A stretch of DNA of 12,680 bases from Methanomethylovorans sp. GTDB taxonomy: Archaea > Halobacteriota > Methanosarcinia > Methanosarcinales > Methanosarcinaceae. Position 1 is the first letter of the stretch. Each line of letters begins with the position of its first letter. Of the stretch, positions 1 through 6,569 are shown piece after piece. The notes under the pieces are model-generated. The model saw only the letters and a list, made by a program, of their open reading frames with translations, made no database searches and was not told where the DNA came from. The stretch covers positions 1-12,680 of the forward strand of contig JAHFZE010000276.1 of assembly GCA_020854785.1 (NCBI GenBank). The letters are read 5' to 3'. The position numbers and the translations under genes were made by a program.

Positions 1-507
1 GCTAGTGCCATTACAGTTCATGGGAGAACACAAGCTCAGCAATATGCAGGGAAAGCTGAACACGAATATGCCAGAAAGATCAAAAATGAGCTTTCAATTC
101 CTGTGATAGCAAATGGTGACATCTTTGATAGGTATTCTGCAAAGCACGTAATTGAATATACAGGATGTGATGCCTTGATGGTAGGCAGAGCTTCCATGGG
201 CAATCCACATGTTTTCAGGGAGATTTCTCACTTTCTGCGTACAGGAGAACAACTACCTACTGACGAATGTACTCAAAGACTTGAGGATTTTAAAGAGTAT
301 GTGAGATTGCTGGAGTTGTACGGCCTTGAAGAATATGTAGATATAAAAATGCATGCCCGATGGTTCACACGGGGCATAAAAGGTGGGAGGCATGTACGTC
401 AGGGTATCTCAGGCACACGGGAAATAAAAACGATAGTTCAGCTTATGGAAAGCCTGTGTGCCCAATTGCCTTACATGACTACAAATAACGATTTTCATGG
501 TAACTGA
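1..507 (+). CDS. tRNA-dihydrouridine synthase, C-terminal part (5' end outside window)
   Basis: This is the last 168 codons of a dihydrouridine synthase, the FMN enzyme that reduces uridines in tRNA. The reading frame is open from base 1 and ends at TGA 505-507. Family hallmarks are visible: ITVHGRT followed by Q..Y.G.A near the window start, then PVIANGDI, and then GCDALMVGRASMGNP, which in this family forms the FMN phosphate-binding part of the TIM barrel. The C-terminal helical tRNA-binding region follows (KMHARWFTRGIKGG). The catalytic Cys region lies before the window and cannot be checked. A GTG at 103 is not the start; it is an internal Val of PVIANGDI. The next gene is over 200 bases downstream with its own promoter, so I see no operon link to por. 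The family call is firm; the Dus subtype is not determined. Confidence 0.9.
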   Translation, partial: ASAITVHGRTQAQQYAGKAEHEYARKIKNELSIPVIANGDIFDRYSAKHVIEYTGCDALMVGRASMGNPHVFREISHFLRTGEQLPTDECTQRLEDFKEYVRLLELYGLEEYVDIKMHARWFTRGIKGGRHVRQGISGTREIKTIVQLMESLCAQLPYMTTNNDFHGN

Positions 508-519
508 TACAGTTTTTTA

Positions 520-546
520 TTCGGTTCAAACCGAAAGGCTTTATAA
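520..546 (+). promoter_or_regulatory. Promoter of the por operon with an overlapping palindrome
   Basis: A TATA-like box TTTATAA lies at 540-546, with a purine-rich BRE-like stretch CCGAAAGG directly upstream (531-538). The perfect palindrome TTCGGTTCAAACCGAA (520-535) overlaps the upstream end of that element. Transcription would be expected to start about 25 bases after the box, near 568-572, giving a leader of roughly 140 bases before the porC start. The palindrome sits where an archaeal regulator could act on TFB/TBP binding. The box and the palindrome are seen; their function is inferred. Confidence 0.5.
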
Positions 547-568
547 CTATCAGACGTTTCATATCCTA

Positions 569-611
569 CACAATTAAACATTGCATTTATACGCAATTGT
601 GAATAAATGCA
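569..611 (+). promoter_or_regulatory. Interleaved inverted repeats in the por leader
   Basis: Two perfect inverted repeats are interleaved here. CACAATT (569-575) pairs with AATTGTG (595-601), and TGCATTTAT (582-590) pairs with ATAAATGCA (603-611). The arm order is A-B-A'-B', so the two hairpins exclude each other unless they form a pseudoknot. They lie just downstream of the expected transcription start. Both are AT-rich, so a chance origin is possible. Confidence 0.35.
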
Positions 612-711
612 TGTTTTAACTATCCAGTATTCGGCAGGAAATTCAAAAAACAAACAGCAAGAAACAAAGTTGTGCCGATCATATATTGTTCTAATGTTGT
701 GGAGAATCCAG

Positions 712-1260
712 ATGAAAGAGATACGAATACACGGCCGGGGAGGCCAAGGTTCGGTCACTGCTGCCGAGCTTCTAGCAGTTGCAGCATTTGCTGATGGTAA
801 ATTCAGCCAGGCATTCCCAGCTTTCGGGGTGGAAAGAAGAGGAGCACCTGTACAGGCGTTCACAAGGATCAGTGACACGCCTATCAGACTCAGAAGCCAG
901 ATATATGAACCTGACTACGTTATTGTGCAGGACCCTACCCTTATAGAAGTAGTGGATGTGGCAGGTGGACTGAAGGAAGATGGTATGATACTTATAAACA
1001 GTGACTTTGATCCCTCAAAGTTCAAGCTCGACACCAAGGCCAAAGTTGTAACCGTCAACGCCACAAAGGTTGCACTGGATATCATTGGCAGGCCAATAGT
1101 CAATACAGTGCTGCTTGGAGCCTTTGCCGGAGCCACAGGCAACATAAGGCCTGAATCTATCAAGGAAGCTGTAAAGGAAAGATTCCCCGGGAAAGTGGGA
1201 GATCGGAATGCTGAAGCCATCCAACAGGCATACGACATGATGAAGGAGGCAAACGTATGA
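712..1260 (+). CDS. porC: Pyruvate:ferredoxin oxidoreductase (pyruvate synthase), gamma subunit
   Basis: This is the 182-residue gamma subunit of the four-subunit pyruvate synthase, a cytoplasmic enzyme joining acetyl-CoA, CO2 and reduced ferredoxin to make pyruvate (reversible). The start [16 protein letters not shown] (residues 7-22) carries the GxGGQG motif of the gamma domain of 2-oxoacid oxidoreductases, followed by [16 protein letters not shown], typical of the family. I chose ATG 712 because GGAG at 701-704 lies seven bases upstream and because family proteins begin at this point; an in-frame ATG at 607 would add 35 residues unlike the family and would sit inside the leader repeats. 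The stop overlaps the next start (ATGA, 1257-1260), showing translational coupling. Assignment to pyruvate rather than another 2-oxoacid rests on subunit order and overall resemblance. Confidence 0.93.
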   Translation: MKEIRIHGRGGQGSVTAAELLAVAAFADGKFSQAFPAFGVERRGAPVQAFTRISDTPIRLRSQIYEPDYVIVQDPTLIEVVDVAGGLKEDGMILINSDFDPSKFKLDTKAKVVTVNATKVALDIIGRPIVNTVLLGAFAGATGNIRPESIKEAVKERFPGKVGDRNAEAIQQAYDMMKEANV

Positions 1261-1517
1261 AGATAACGCTCGGTGGCATCTGTGAGCCTGCCACCACATT
1301 GGCCAACAAGACAGGTGGCTGGAGGACCTTCAAACCTGTCTATGACTATGATAAATGTATCAAATGCAAACTGTGCGAACTGTTGTGCCCTGATATGGCC
1401 GTGTTGCCCAGAGAAGACGGATATTTCCAGTTCGACTATGATTATTGCAAAGGATGCGGCGTATGCGCCAACGAATGTCCAAAGAGTGCTATAGGCATGG
1501 TACTGGAGGAGAAATAA
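1257..1517 (+). CDS. porD: Pyruvate:ferredoxin oxidoreductase, delta subunit (2x[4Fe-4S] ferredoxin-like)
   Basis: An 86-residue electron-transfer subunit. It has two classic CxxCxxCxxxCP motifs, at Cys34/37/40/44 and Cys64/67/70/74, for two [4Fe-4S] clusters that carry electrons from the TPP site to external ferredoxin. The N-terminal segment, with [15 protein letters not shown], is typical of delta subunits. GGAGG at 1245-1249 precedes the ATG by seven bases, inside the end of porC. Its TAA shares one base with the porA start (TAATG, 1515-1519). No cluster ligand is missing. Confidence 0.93.
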   Translation: MKITLGGICEPATTLANKTGGWRTFKPVYDYDKCIKCKLCELLCPDMAVLPREDGYFQFDYDYCKGCGVCANECPKSAIGMVLEEK

Positions 1518-2731
1518 TGACAACCAAGGGAAAACTTGAAATGGAAAAGATGGTCGTCGTAGAAGGGTCCTATGCTGTGGCACATGCTGTAAAAATATGC
1601 AGGCCCAATGTTATATCTGCTTACCCGATCACTCCACAAACCCATATTGTGGAAGGATTATCGCAGTTCATTGCTGACGGGGAGATCTCAAATTGTGAGT
1701 ATATCAACGTAGAATCGGAGTTCTCGGCGCTTTCTGCACTTGTGGGCTCCTCAGCCGTGGGGGCAAGATGCTACTCAGCTACAACGTCCCAAGGTCTTGA
1801 GTTGATGCATGAAGTGCTTTTCAACGTGTCCGGTATGAGACTTCCCATAGTCATGACCGTGGTGAACAGAGCTGTGAGCGCACCCATCAACATCTGGAAC
1901 GATCATCAGGATGCAATATCTCAGAGAGATACCGGCTGGATACAGTTGTATGCAGAGGATCTACAGGAAGCAGCTGACATGACCGCACAGGCATTCAAAA
2001 TTGCAGAGGACAAAGAAGTTCTTATGCCTGCTATGGTGTGTATGGATGGTTTTATCCTGTCCCATGTATACGAACCTGTGGTACTGCTTGAACAGGAACT
2101 TACTGATGAATATTTACCTACATATGAGCCTCTTAATACATTGGACCCAAAGAAACCCTTGAGCTTTGGTGCTCTGGCTGATCCTAATTACTATACTGAG
2201 TTCAGATATCTGCAACAGAAGGCCATGGAGAACTCACTCAAGAAGATAGAGGATGCAGCCAATGAGTTCTATGATGTATTTGGAAGGTACTACGGCGGTC
2301 TCATCGATGAGTACCAGACAGAGGATGCCGATATAATACTCATGGCAATGGGTTCTATCGTGGGTACCATCAAGGATACCATTGATAATCTGAGACAGAA
2401 GGGTGTGAAGGTAGGTCTGCTGAAGGTAAGGGCTTTCAGACCATTCCCTGCAGAAGCTATCAGGAAAGCCATTAAGGATGCAAAGGTCGTTGTTGTCCTG
2501 GATAAGAACATCTCACTGGGACTTAACGAAGGTGCCCTGTTCACTGAAACCAAATCCTGCCTGTACAACACCAAAAACCGTGTACCTGTTGTGGGTTACA
2601 TGATAGGGCATGGAGGCCGGGACATACGTATGAACACAATAGAGAATATCATATCTGAGGCTCAGGAAGTTATGAAAACTGGTATTAAGCTCGAAAGCCA
2701 GTTCACTGATGTGAGGGAGGAACTGCTATGA
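1517..2731 (+). CDS. porA: Pyruvate:ferredoxin oxidoreductase, alpha subunit
   Basis: A 404-residue alpha subunit holding the pyrimidine-binding (PYR) half of the thiamine diphosphate site and the C-terminal transketolase-like domain II. Visible signatures are [14 protein letters not shown] (about residues 35-48), an ESEFSA stretch carrying the Glu expected to activate [14 protein letters not shown], and the C-terminal [14 protein letters not shown] and [14 protein letters not shown] segments found in archaeal alpha subunits. I chose ATG 1517 over an in-frame upstream ATG at 1445 because GGAGG (1505-1509) sits seven bases before 1517 and the longer version would overlap most of the second porD cluster motif with non-family sequence. 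The end overlaps porB by four bases. Confidence 0.95.
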   Translation: MTTKGKLEMEKMVVVEGSYAVAHAVKICRPNVISAYPITPQTHIVEGLSQFIADGEISNCEYINVESEFSALSALVGSSAVGARCYSATTSQGLELMHEVLFNVSGMRLPIVMTVVNRAVSAPINIWNDHQDAISQRDTGWIQLYAEDLQEAADMTAQAFKIAEDKEVLMPAMVCMDGFILSHVYEPVVLLEQELTDEYLPTYEPLNTLDPKKPLSFGALADPNYYTEFRYLQQKAMENSLKKIEDAANEFYDVFGRYYGGLIDEYQTEDADIILMAMGSIVGTIKDTIDNLRQKGVKVGLLKVRAFRPFPAEAIRKAIKDAKVVVVLDKNISLGLNEGALFTETKSCLYNTKNRVPVVGYMIGHGGRDIRMNTIENIISEAQEVMKTGIKLESQFTDVREELL

Positions 2732-3600
2732 AACACCTTTTCGTCTCGGGACACAGGGGATGTGCAGGTTGCTGTGATGCAATGGCGACAAAGTTCACCC
2801 TTATGGGTGCAGGCGAGGATTGTATAGTGGTCAGCCCTACCGGCTGCCTTGAAGTCATGACAACTCCTTTCCCTGAAACTTCGTGGAATGTACCCTGGAT
2901 ACACTCACTATTCGAAAATGCCGCTGCTGTAGCATCTGGTATTGAAGCAGCACTAAAGGCTATGGGAAAGAAAGGTAACACCAGGGTTGTTGCCATTGGT
3001 GGTGACGGTGCAACTATGGATATTGGTCTGCAGGCTATTTCCGGAGCTTTTGAAAGAGGACACGACTTCACTTATGTCTGTATAGACAATGAAGCTTACA
3101 TGAACACCGGAGTTCAGAGAAGTAGTGGAACGCCATTTAATGCTTCAACTACTACAAGTCCTGCTGGAAAGGTTTCTTTTGGTAACCAACGTCCTAAAAA
3201 GAACATGCCTGCCATCATCGCAGCACACGGTTCCCCATACGTGGCAACCACATCCCTTGCGTATGGCAAGGATATGATAGCAAAGGTGAAGAAAGCCACT
3301 GAAACACCGGGTCCCACATATATACACTGTCATGCCCCATGTACAACGGGCTGGGGATTCGACACTTCCAAAACAGTAGAAATTGCCCGGATGGCTGTTA
3401 AGACCGGTCTGTGGCCCTTGTTCGAGATGGAAGAAGGAGAGATCACAAAGGTCAGAAAGATAGGCACCCCATCACCAGTTGAGGATTATCTCAAGATGCA
3501 GAGCCGCTTCAAGCACCTGTTCAGCAAGGAAGGCGGTGCAGAAGAGATAGCCAAAATACAGGCCATCGCTGACAAGAACATCGACCACTACGGGCTTTAA
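2728..3600 (+). CDS. porB: Pyruvate:ferredoxin oxidoreductase, beta subunit (TPP-binding)
   Basis: A 290-residue beta subunit that binds the diphosphate of TPP and one [4Fe-4S] cluster. The TPP motif runs from [10 protein letters not shown] (91-100) to DNEAYMNTG (120-128), the expected GDG...N spacing. Likely cluster ligands are Cys12 and Cys15 (GCAGCC), Cys40 (PTGC) and Cys205 (HAPCTTGW), matching the four positions used in this family. GGGAGG (2715-2720) precedes the start, which overlaps the porA stop. It is the last gene of the operon: a hairpin covering the stop codon is followed by a T-tract. All expected functional residues are present, so the enzyme should be active. Confidence 0.95.
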   Translation: MKHLFVSGHRGCAGCCDAMATKFTLMGAGEDCIVVSPTGCLEVMTTPFPETSWNVPWIHSLFENAAAVASGIEAALKAMGKKGNTRVVAIGGDGATMDIGLQAISGAFERGHDFTYVCIDNEAYMNTGVQRSSGTPFNASTTTSPAGKVSFGNQRPKKNMPAIIAAHGSPYVATTSLAYGKDMIAKVKKATETPGPTYIHCHAPCTTGWGFDTSKTVEIARMAVKTGLWPLFEMEEGEITKVRKIGTPSPVEDYLKMQSRFKHLFSKEGGAEEIAKIQAIADKNIDHYGL

Positions 3601-3619
3601 AGCCTGTAGCTATTTTTTT
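3588..3619 (+). terminator. Hairpin plus T-tract at the end of the por operon
   Basis: A near-perfect palindrome at 3588-3609 (CTACGGGCTTT facing AAAGCCTGTAG, with one G-T wobble) spans the porB stop codon at 3598-3600. It is followed at once by a run of seven T (3613-3619) and further T-rich DNA to about 3650. T-tracts are the main known element of archaeal termination; the strong hairpin beside it resembles a bacterial intrinsic terminator. Confidence 0.6.
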
Positions 3620-3691
3620 CTGTGTTATTTTCCTCTTGTTTTTTTTTGTTTCTAAAAAAGTGATAAGAACTATCAGTTACTATCTACCTGC

Positions 3692-4345
3692 ATGAATGCT
3701 GAGGAAAATATCCCTGACAACACCCACAACTTTGAAAATATCTTCTCACTTCTGAGGGAGGCGTATCCTGATGCTGCCCCTGCCCTTCATTTTAGTTCCC
3801 CATTGGAATTGCTGATAGCTACCATTCTCTCAGCCCAGTGCACAGACCGTCAGGTGAACCAGGTCACTCAATCCCTGTTCAAGAGATACCGCACTCTGGA
3901 AGAGTATGCTGCTGCTGATGTATCGGAATTTGGAAAGGAAATATATTCCACAGGATTCTATCAACAGAAAGCAAAACACATCATTGAAAGCGCTCAGATC
4001 ATGCTTACAGATTTTGGAGGGAAGGTACCTGACACCATGGAAGGCCTGCTGCAGCTTCATGGAGTTGGGAGGAAGACTGCAAATATAGTTCTGTCCAGAG
4101 CTTTTGGGAAAATAGAAGGTATTGCAGTGGACACACATGTGAAAAGATTATCAAATCGTCTCGGCTTTACCCAACACGAAGACCCGGAAAAGATAGAGAA
4201 GGATCTCATGAGAATTGCAAAAAAAGAAGATCTGGAAACCCTTTCCATGACCCTGATCCTGCACGGGCGCAATATATGTATGGCGCGCAATCCGAAATGT
4301 GAGATCTGCATTGTTAAAGAGTTATGCCCGTCGAGCAAGTTTTAA
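3692..4345 (+). CDS. nth: Endonuclease III (DNA glycosylase/AP lyase)
   Basis: A 217-residue base-excision repair enzyme that removes oxidised pyrimidines and cuts the abasic site. It matches Escherichia coli Nth from end to end by eye: FSSPLELLIATILSAQCTD (34-52), the helix-hairpin-helix LHGVGRKTANIVL (122-134) with catalytic Lys128, and VDTHVKRLSNRLG (146-158) with catalytic Asp147. The C-terminal [4Fe-4S] ligands are Cys196-x6-Cys203-x2-Cys206-x5-Cys212. No ribosome binding site is visible before ATG 3692 and no other Met occurs before the conserved core, so the mRNA may be leaderless or weakly translated. It follows por by 91 bases across a probable terminator. Confidence 0.95.
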   Translation: MNAEENIPDNTHNFENIFSLLREAYPDAAPALHFSSPLELLIATILSAQCTDRQVNQVTQSLFKRYRTLEEYAAADVSEFGKEIYSTGFYQQKAKHIIESAQIMLTDFGGKVPDTMEGLLQLHGVGRKTANIVLSRAFGKIEGIAVDTHVKRLSNRLGFTQHEDPEKIEKDLMRIAKKEDLETLSMTLILHGRNICMARNPKCEICIVKELCPSSKF

Positions 4346-4399
4346 TCGCTGTTTATCATATGATTGATGCACTAGCTTGAATGAGCTGTTTTTCCAAAC

Positions 4400-4408
4400 A
4401 TATAAATA
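4400..4408 (+). promoter_or_regulatory. TATA-like promoter element upstream of the 433-residue protein gene
   Basis: ATATAAATA lies in an AT-rich setting at 4400-4408. A start about 25 bases on, near 4430-4435, would give a leader of about 175 bases before ATG 4608, unusually long compared with the 25-45 base leaders predicted for other genes here. No competing box closer to the gene stands out. Confidence 0.4.
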
Positions 4409-4453
4409 TCGTAAAACTATACTTTTCATTGGGTAAAGTAGAGGGGCAGAGAA

Positions 4454-4478
4454 ATTGCCGGAAGTGTTTTCAGGCGAT
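4454..4478 (+). promoter_or_regulatory. Predicted stem-loop in the long leader before the 433-residue protein
   Basis: ATTGCC (4454-4459) can pair with GGCGAT (4473-4478) including one G-U pair. The stem continues, after a G-A mismatch, with GAA (4461-4463) pairing TTC (4469-4471) around a five-base loop. It lies about 20-45 bases after the predicted transcript start. It does not match any riboswitch I recognise. Confidence 0.3.
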
Positions 4479-4607
4479 TGTCAATATGTTTTTGATAGTA
4501 AGTACTATACAGGTTTTGATGTTGGTTTTGTGTAAAAGTATTAATTGTCATTCTGCTCCCTGGCTTAAAGGACAACATTAACATGAATAGTGGGGAGGAA
4601 GACAAGA

Positions 4608-5909
4608 ATGACAGACAGTAAATCAATTCCACCTGGTTTTGGAGATGCAACAAAGTTTACACTTATGGAGGCACTTCTGGGCAGAAGAGCACGCAGATTC
4701 TTTATGGGTGCATCCATACCTGACGGTTACTTCTCATATGCATCAAAGCATGGGCCAAAACCGCTTTCTGAGCTTGAACAGATGACACTGCTGACAGCGA
4801 TGGCCGGGAACACTGCATGGCATTATATGATCATGAGAGGTGATGTATATGTCCCACACCTTTCCAACTATTCCGCTGCTGCGGGAGGGAGAACTTTTCC
4901 TTCAGCTGCAGGGTTCCATACAAGTGAGTTGTTTTTTACCGATGACGACGGCGTATACTTCTTTGAGACAAGAGATTCACCCGCCTTAGACGAACGTGCC
5001 GATGACGGTACCTTGGATTTCAATACTTTGCTTGAAGCACACCGTTCCCGTGTACGTAAAATCAGAGACTTAAGACTGGAGATCCCTCCCCAGATACCAT
5101 ATATAGAAGCGCATAACACATGGGTTGTGAACCATCCTGGCACCACACTGGTCATACCTGTGGGAGATCTGGCTCAGCATGTCCTTGCTGGCCTGTGCTA
5201 TTATACGCAGAATAAGGTCTGTTTCTATGATGACATAAATAGACGTAACATAAAAGGAATGGACCGCTTCAGGGACCTTGTTGATGTGGAAAAACCACTA
5301 CCTTTGAGCTTTCTGGAACTATGGTCCTTTGCTGAGCTGACCGCAGAGCTTTCTACTTCTTGTTATGCAGGTATGCTGATGTTACAGGCCATGGGCTTGG
5401 GAGGTTGGATGTTCAACGGCATGGATCCGTTCTCAGTGCTGGGAGCCAGCGGGAATCCGGATGTTCCTGGCCTTGGTTTCAGGTATGATAGTGACGAACT
5501 TTGGGCTTTGCCTAACCCGACAGGACTTGAAGGGGTCTTTGAAGCTTATTGTCCACCCCATTATAAGGATATGCATGCTGCAGTGGATGCACTGGTAGAG
5601 AGAAAATTCGGACCCGGAGGGCCATTCCACCCCGATACAGCCGGACCGTGGAAAGAGAGCGAAAAAGTACGCTCAAATGCAAAGATACATGACGAAATGT
5701 TCAAAGAATGCGTAGCTACACAAGCTCAATACATCTTTGATACTTTCGGCAAGTTCCCTGGTACTGTCCCCAGCATCTATGTGATGCCTTACCTGCAGGC
5801 ACACCACCTGGACCTGGAGTTCTATGATCATTTCTTCAAACCAGGTGCGTACCTCAAAACTCATGCAGAGCACATGGAAAAGTGGCATCCTGAAAATCTG
5901 AGGTGTTAG
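4608..5909 (+). CDS. Uncharacterised 433-residue protein, possibly nitroreductase-like
   Basis: I do not recognise a named gene. The start at ATG 4608 is well supported by GGGGAGG (4592-4598). Several stretches resemble nitroreductase/SagB-type flavoproteins: an arginine-rich opening RRARRF (26-31), PLSELEQMTLLTAMAG (52-67), GRTFPSAAGFHTSELFFT (94-111), which recalls the PSAGALYP-like FMN-contact segment, and a late helix CYAGMLMLQAMGLGGW (252-267), like the NLLLAATALGLG segment. The family is usually about 200-250 residues, so this protein carries long extra segments, notably after residue 270 (FHPDTAGPWKE, then a tail rich in His and aromatic residues). No signal peptide or membrane segment is evident, which suggests a cytoplasmic enzyme. 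It stands alone, with a long 5' leader and no operon partner. Fold assignment is an inference from motif shape only; the substrate is unknown. Confidence 0.5.
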   Translation: MTDSKSIPPGFGDATKFTLMEALLGRRARRFFMGASIPDGYFSYASKHGPKPLSELEQMTLLTAMAGNTAWHYMIMRGDVYVPHLSNYSAAAGGRTFPSAAGFHTSELFFTDDDGVYFFETRDSPALDERADDGTLDFNTLLEAHRSRVRKIRDLRLEIPPQIPYIEAHNTWVVNHPGTTLVIPVGDLAQHVLAGLCYYTQNKVCFYDDINRRNIKGMDRFRDLVDVEKPLPLSFLELWSFAELTAELSTSCYAGMLMLQAMGLGGWMFNGMDPFSVLGASGNPDVPGLGFRYDSDELWALPNPTGLEGVFEAYCPPHYKDMHAAVDALVERKFGPGGPFHPDTAGPWKESEKVRSNAKIHDEMFKECVATQAQYIFDTFGKFPGTVPSIYVMPYLQAHHLDLEFYDHFFKPGAYLKTHAEHMEKWHPENLRC

Positions 5910-6007
5910 CCGTAATTTTGGAGATACTGTACTCTGAAGGGAAGCTTTGGAGAAATGTGGCAAAAAAGTTGTAGTATTCTGCTAAAATACTTGCAGTAAC
6001 GAATATA

Positions 6008-6038
6008 TTAAAAAAGTTTTTTAAATAATATATAAATA
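6008..6038 (+). promoter_or_regulatory. Promoter of the DUF3303-like gene with an A6/T6 palindrome
   Basis: A strong TATA box, ATATATAAATA, lies at 6028-6038. Just upstream is the odd-length palindrome TTAAAAAA-G-TTTTTTAA (6008-6024), which puts an A-rich BRE-like element before the box. Transcription would begin near 6060, about 44 bases before ATG 6104. The T6 run may also help end transcription from the gene upstream. Confidence 0.55.
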
Positions 6039-6103
6039 CTTACAATATGTATTATACACTATCAAGGAAAACATATCTTAATTTTAAAAGGGAGGTTGGA
6101 GAA

Positions 6104-6370
6104 ATGTTATTCATGGACATAATGACATGGGATAAAAAGGATGACATGGAATTGGGTAAGCGCTATGAGGAATGGAAATATCCTGAAGGCTACAACGTAA
6201 TTGCAGAGTGGTCAGATCTCTCTTCTTGCAGGGTATTCGTAATATATGAACTTGATAATGCAGAGGCCTATATGGCTGCTACATTCCCTTGGAGAGACAT
6301 CATAAAATGTGAAACCATTCCTGTGATGGAAACTCAGAAAGCTATGGAATTCTTCGCTAAATTGATGTAA
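6104..6370 (+). CDS. DUF3303-like small protein, function unknown
   Basis: An 88-residue protein beginning MLFMDIMTWDKKDD. The pattern of MTW near the start, a central YPEGYNVIAEWSDLSSCRVFVIYE, then FPWRDIIKCETIPVME and a final amphipathic helix fits the DUF3303 family as I recall it: small ferredoxin-fold-like (dimeric alpha+beta barrel type) proteins common in methanogens. No biochemical role is known to me. I chose ATG 6104 because GGGAGG (6090-6095) lies eight bases upstream and the predicted transcription start falls near 6060; an in-frame ATG at 6047 would lie before the transcript begins and adds 19 residues absent from the family. It looks monocistronic, with a good promoter and a T-tract end, suggesting solid expression. 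Confidence 0.75.
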   Translation: MLFMDIMTWDKKDDMELGKRYEEWKYPEGYNVIAEWSDLSSCRVFVIYELDNAEAYMAATFPWRDIIKCETIPVMETQKAMEFFAKLM

Positions 6371-6421
6371 GTAAGCAAGACAGGATATTGACATAAATTG
6401 ACATTCTTAATAACTGTAAGA

Positions 6422-6436
6422 TTTTTTTAGTTTTTT
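6422..6436 (+). terminator. Double T-tract downstream of the DUF3303-like gene
   Basis: Runs of seven T (6422-6428) and six T (6431-6436) are separated by AG, about 52 bases after the stop codon. T-rich tracts of this type mark archaeal transcript ends. No strong hairpin precedes them. Confidence 0.45.
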
Positions 6437-6569
6437 ATTATATCATGTACTAAGATTTGTGTTTGTTTACAAGTTTGATGTTTCAAACAAATCCTTAATT
6501 CTATGGACTCTACAATTACTTTCCTGTCTGATCCCTAACCTATTTTCATTATAGATTAATTATATATAC

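Noticed and set aside
607..711. N-terminal extension of the porC frame
   Set aside because: The extra 35 residues do not look like the gamma subunit family, there is no ribosome binding site at 607, and GGAG is correctly placed for ATG 712.
1445..1516. Upstream in-frame start for porA
   Set aside because: It would encode a Met/Arg-rich stretch that is simply the porD cysteine motif read in another frame; TAATG coupling and GGAGG favour ATG 1517.
4355..4364. Palindrome ATCATATGAT after nth
   Set aside because: A 10-bp AT-rich palindrome is expected by chance in this DNA and has no adjoining signal.
4381..4581. 66-codon open frame between nth and the 433-residue protein
   Set aside because: It spans the predicted TATA box and leader, has no ribosome binding site and no recognisable protein pattern; better read as leader DNA.
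6047..6103. Upstream start for the DUF3303-like protein
   Set aside because: It lies about ten bases after the TATA box, before the expected transcription start, and lacks a ribosome binding site.
6387..6404. Two copies of ATTGACAT spaced ten bases apart
   Set aside because: Only two short AT-rich copies downstream of a stop codon; too little to call a repeat array or binding site.
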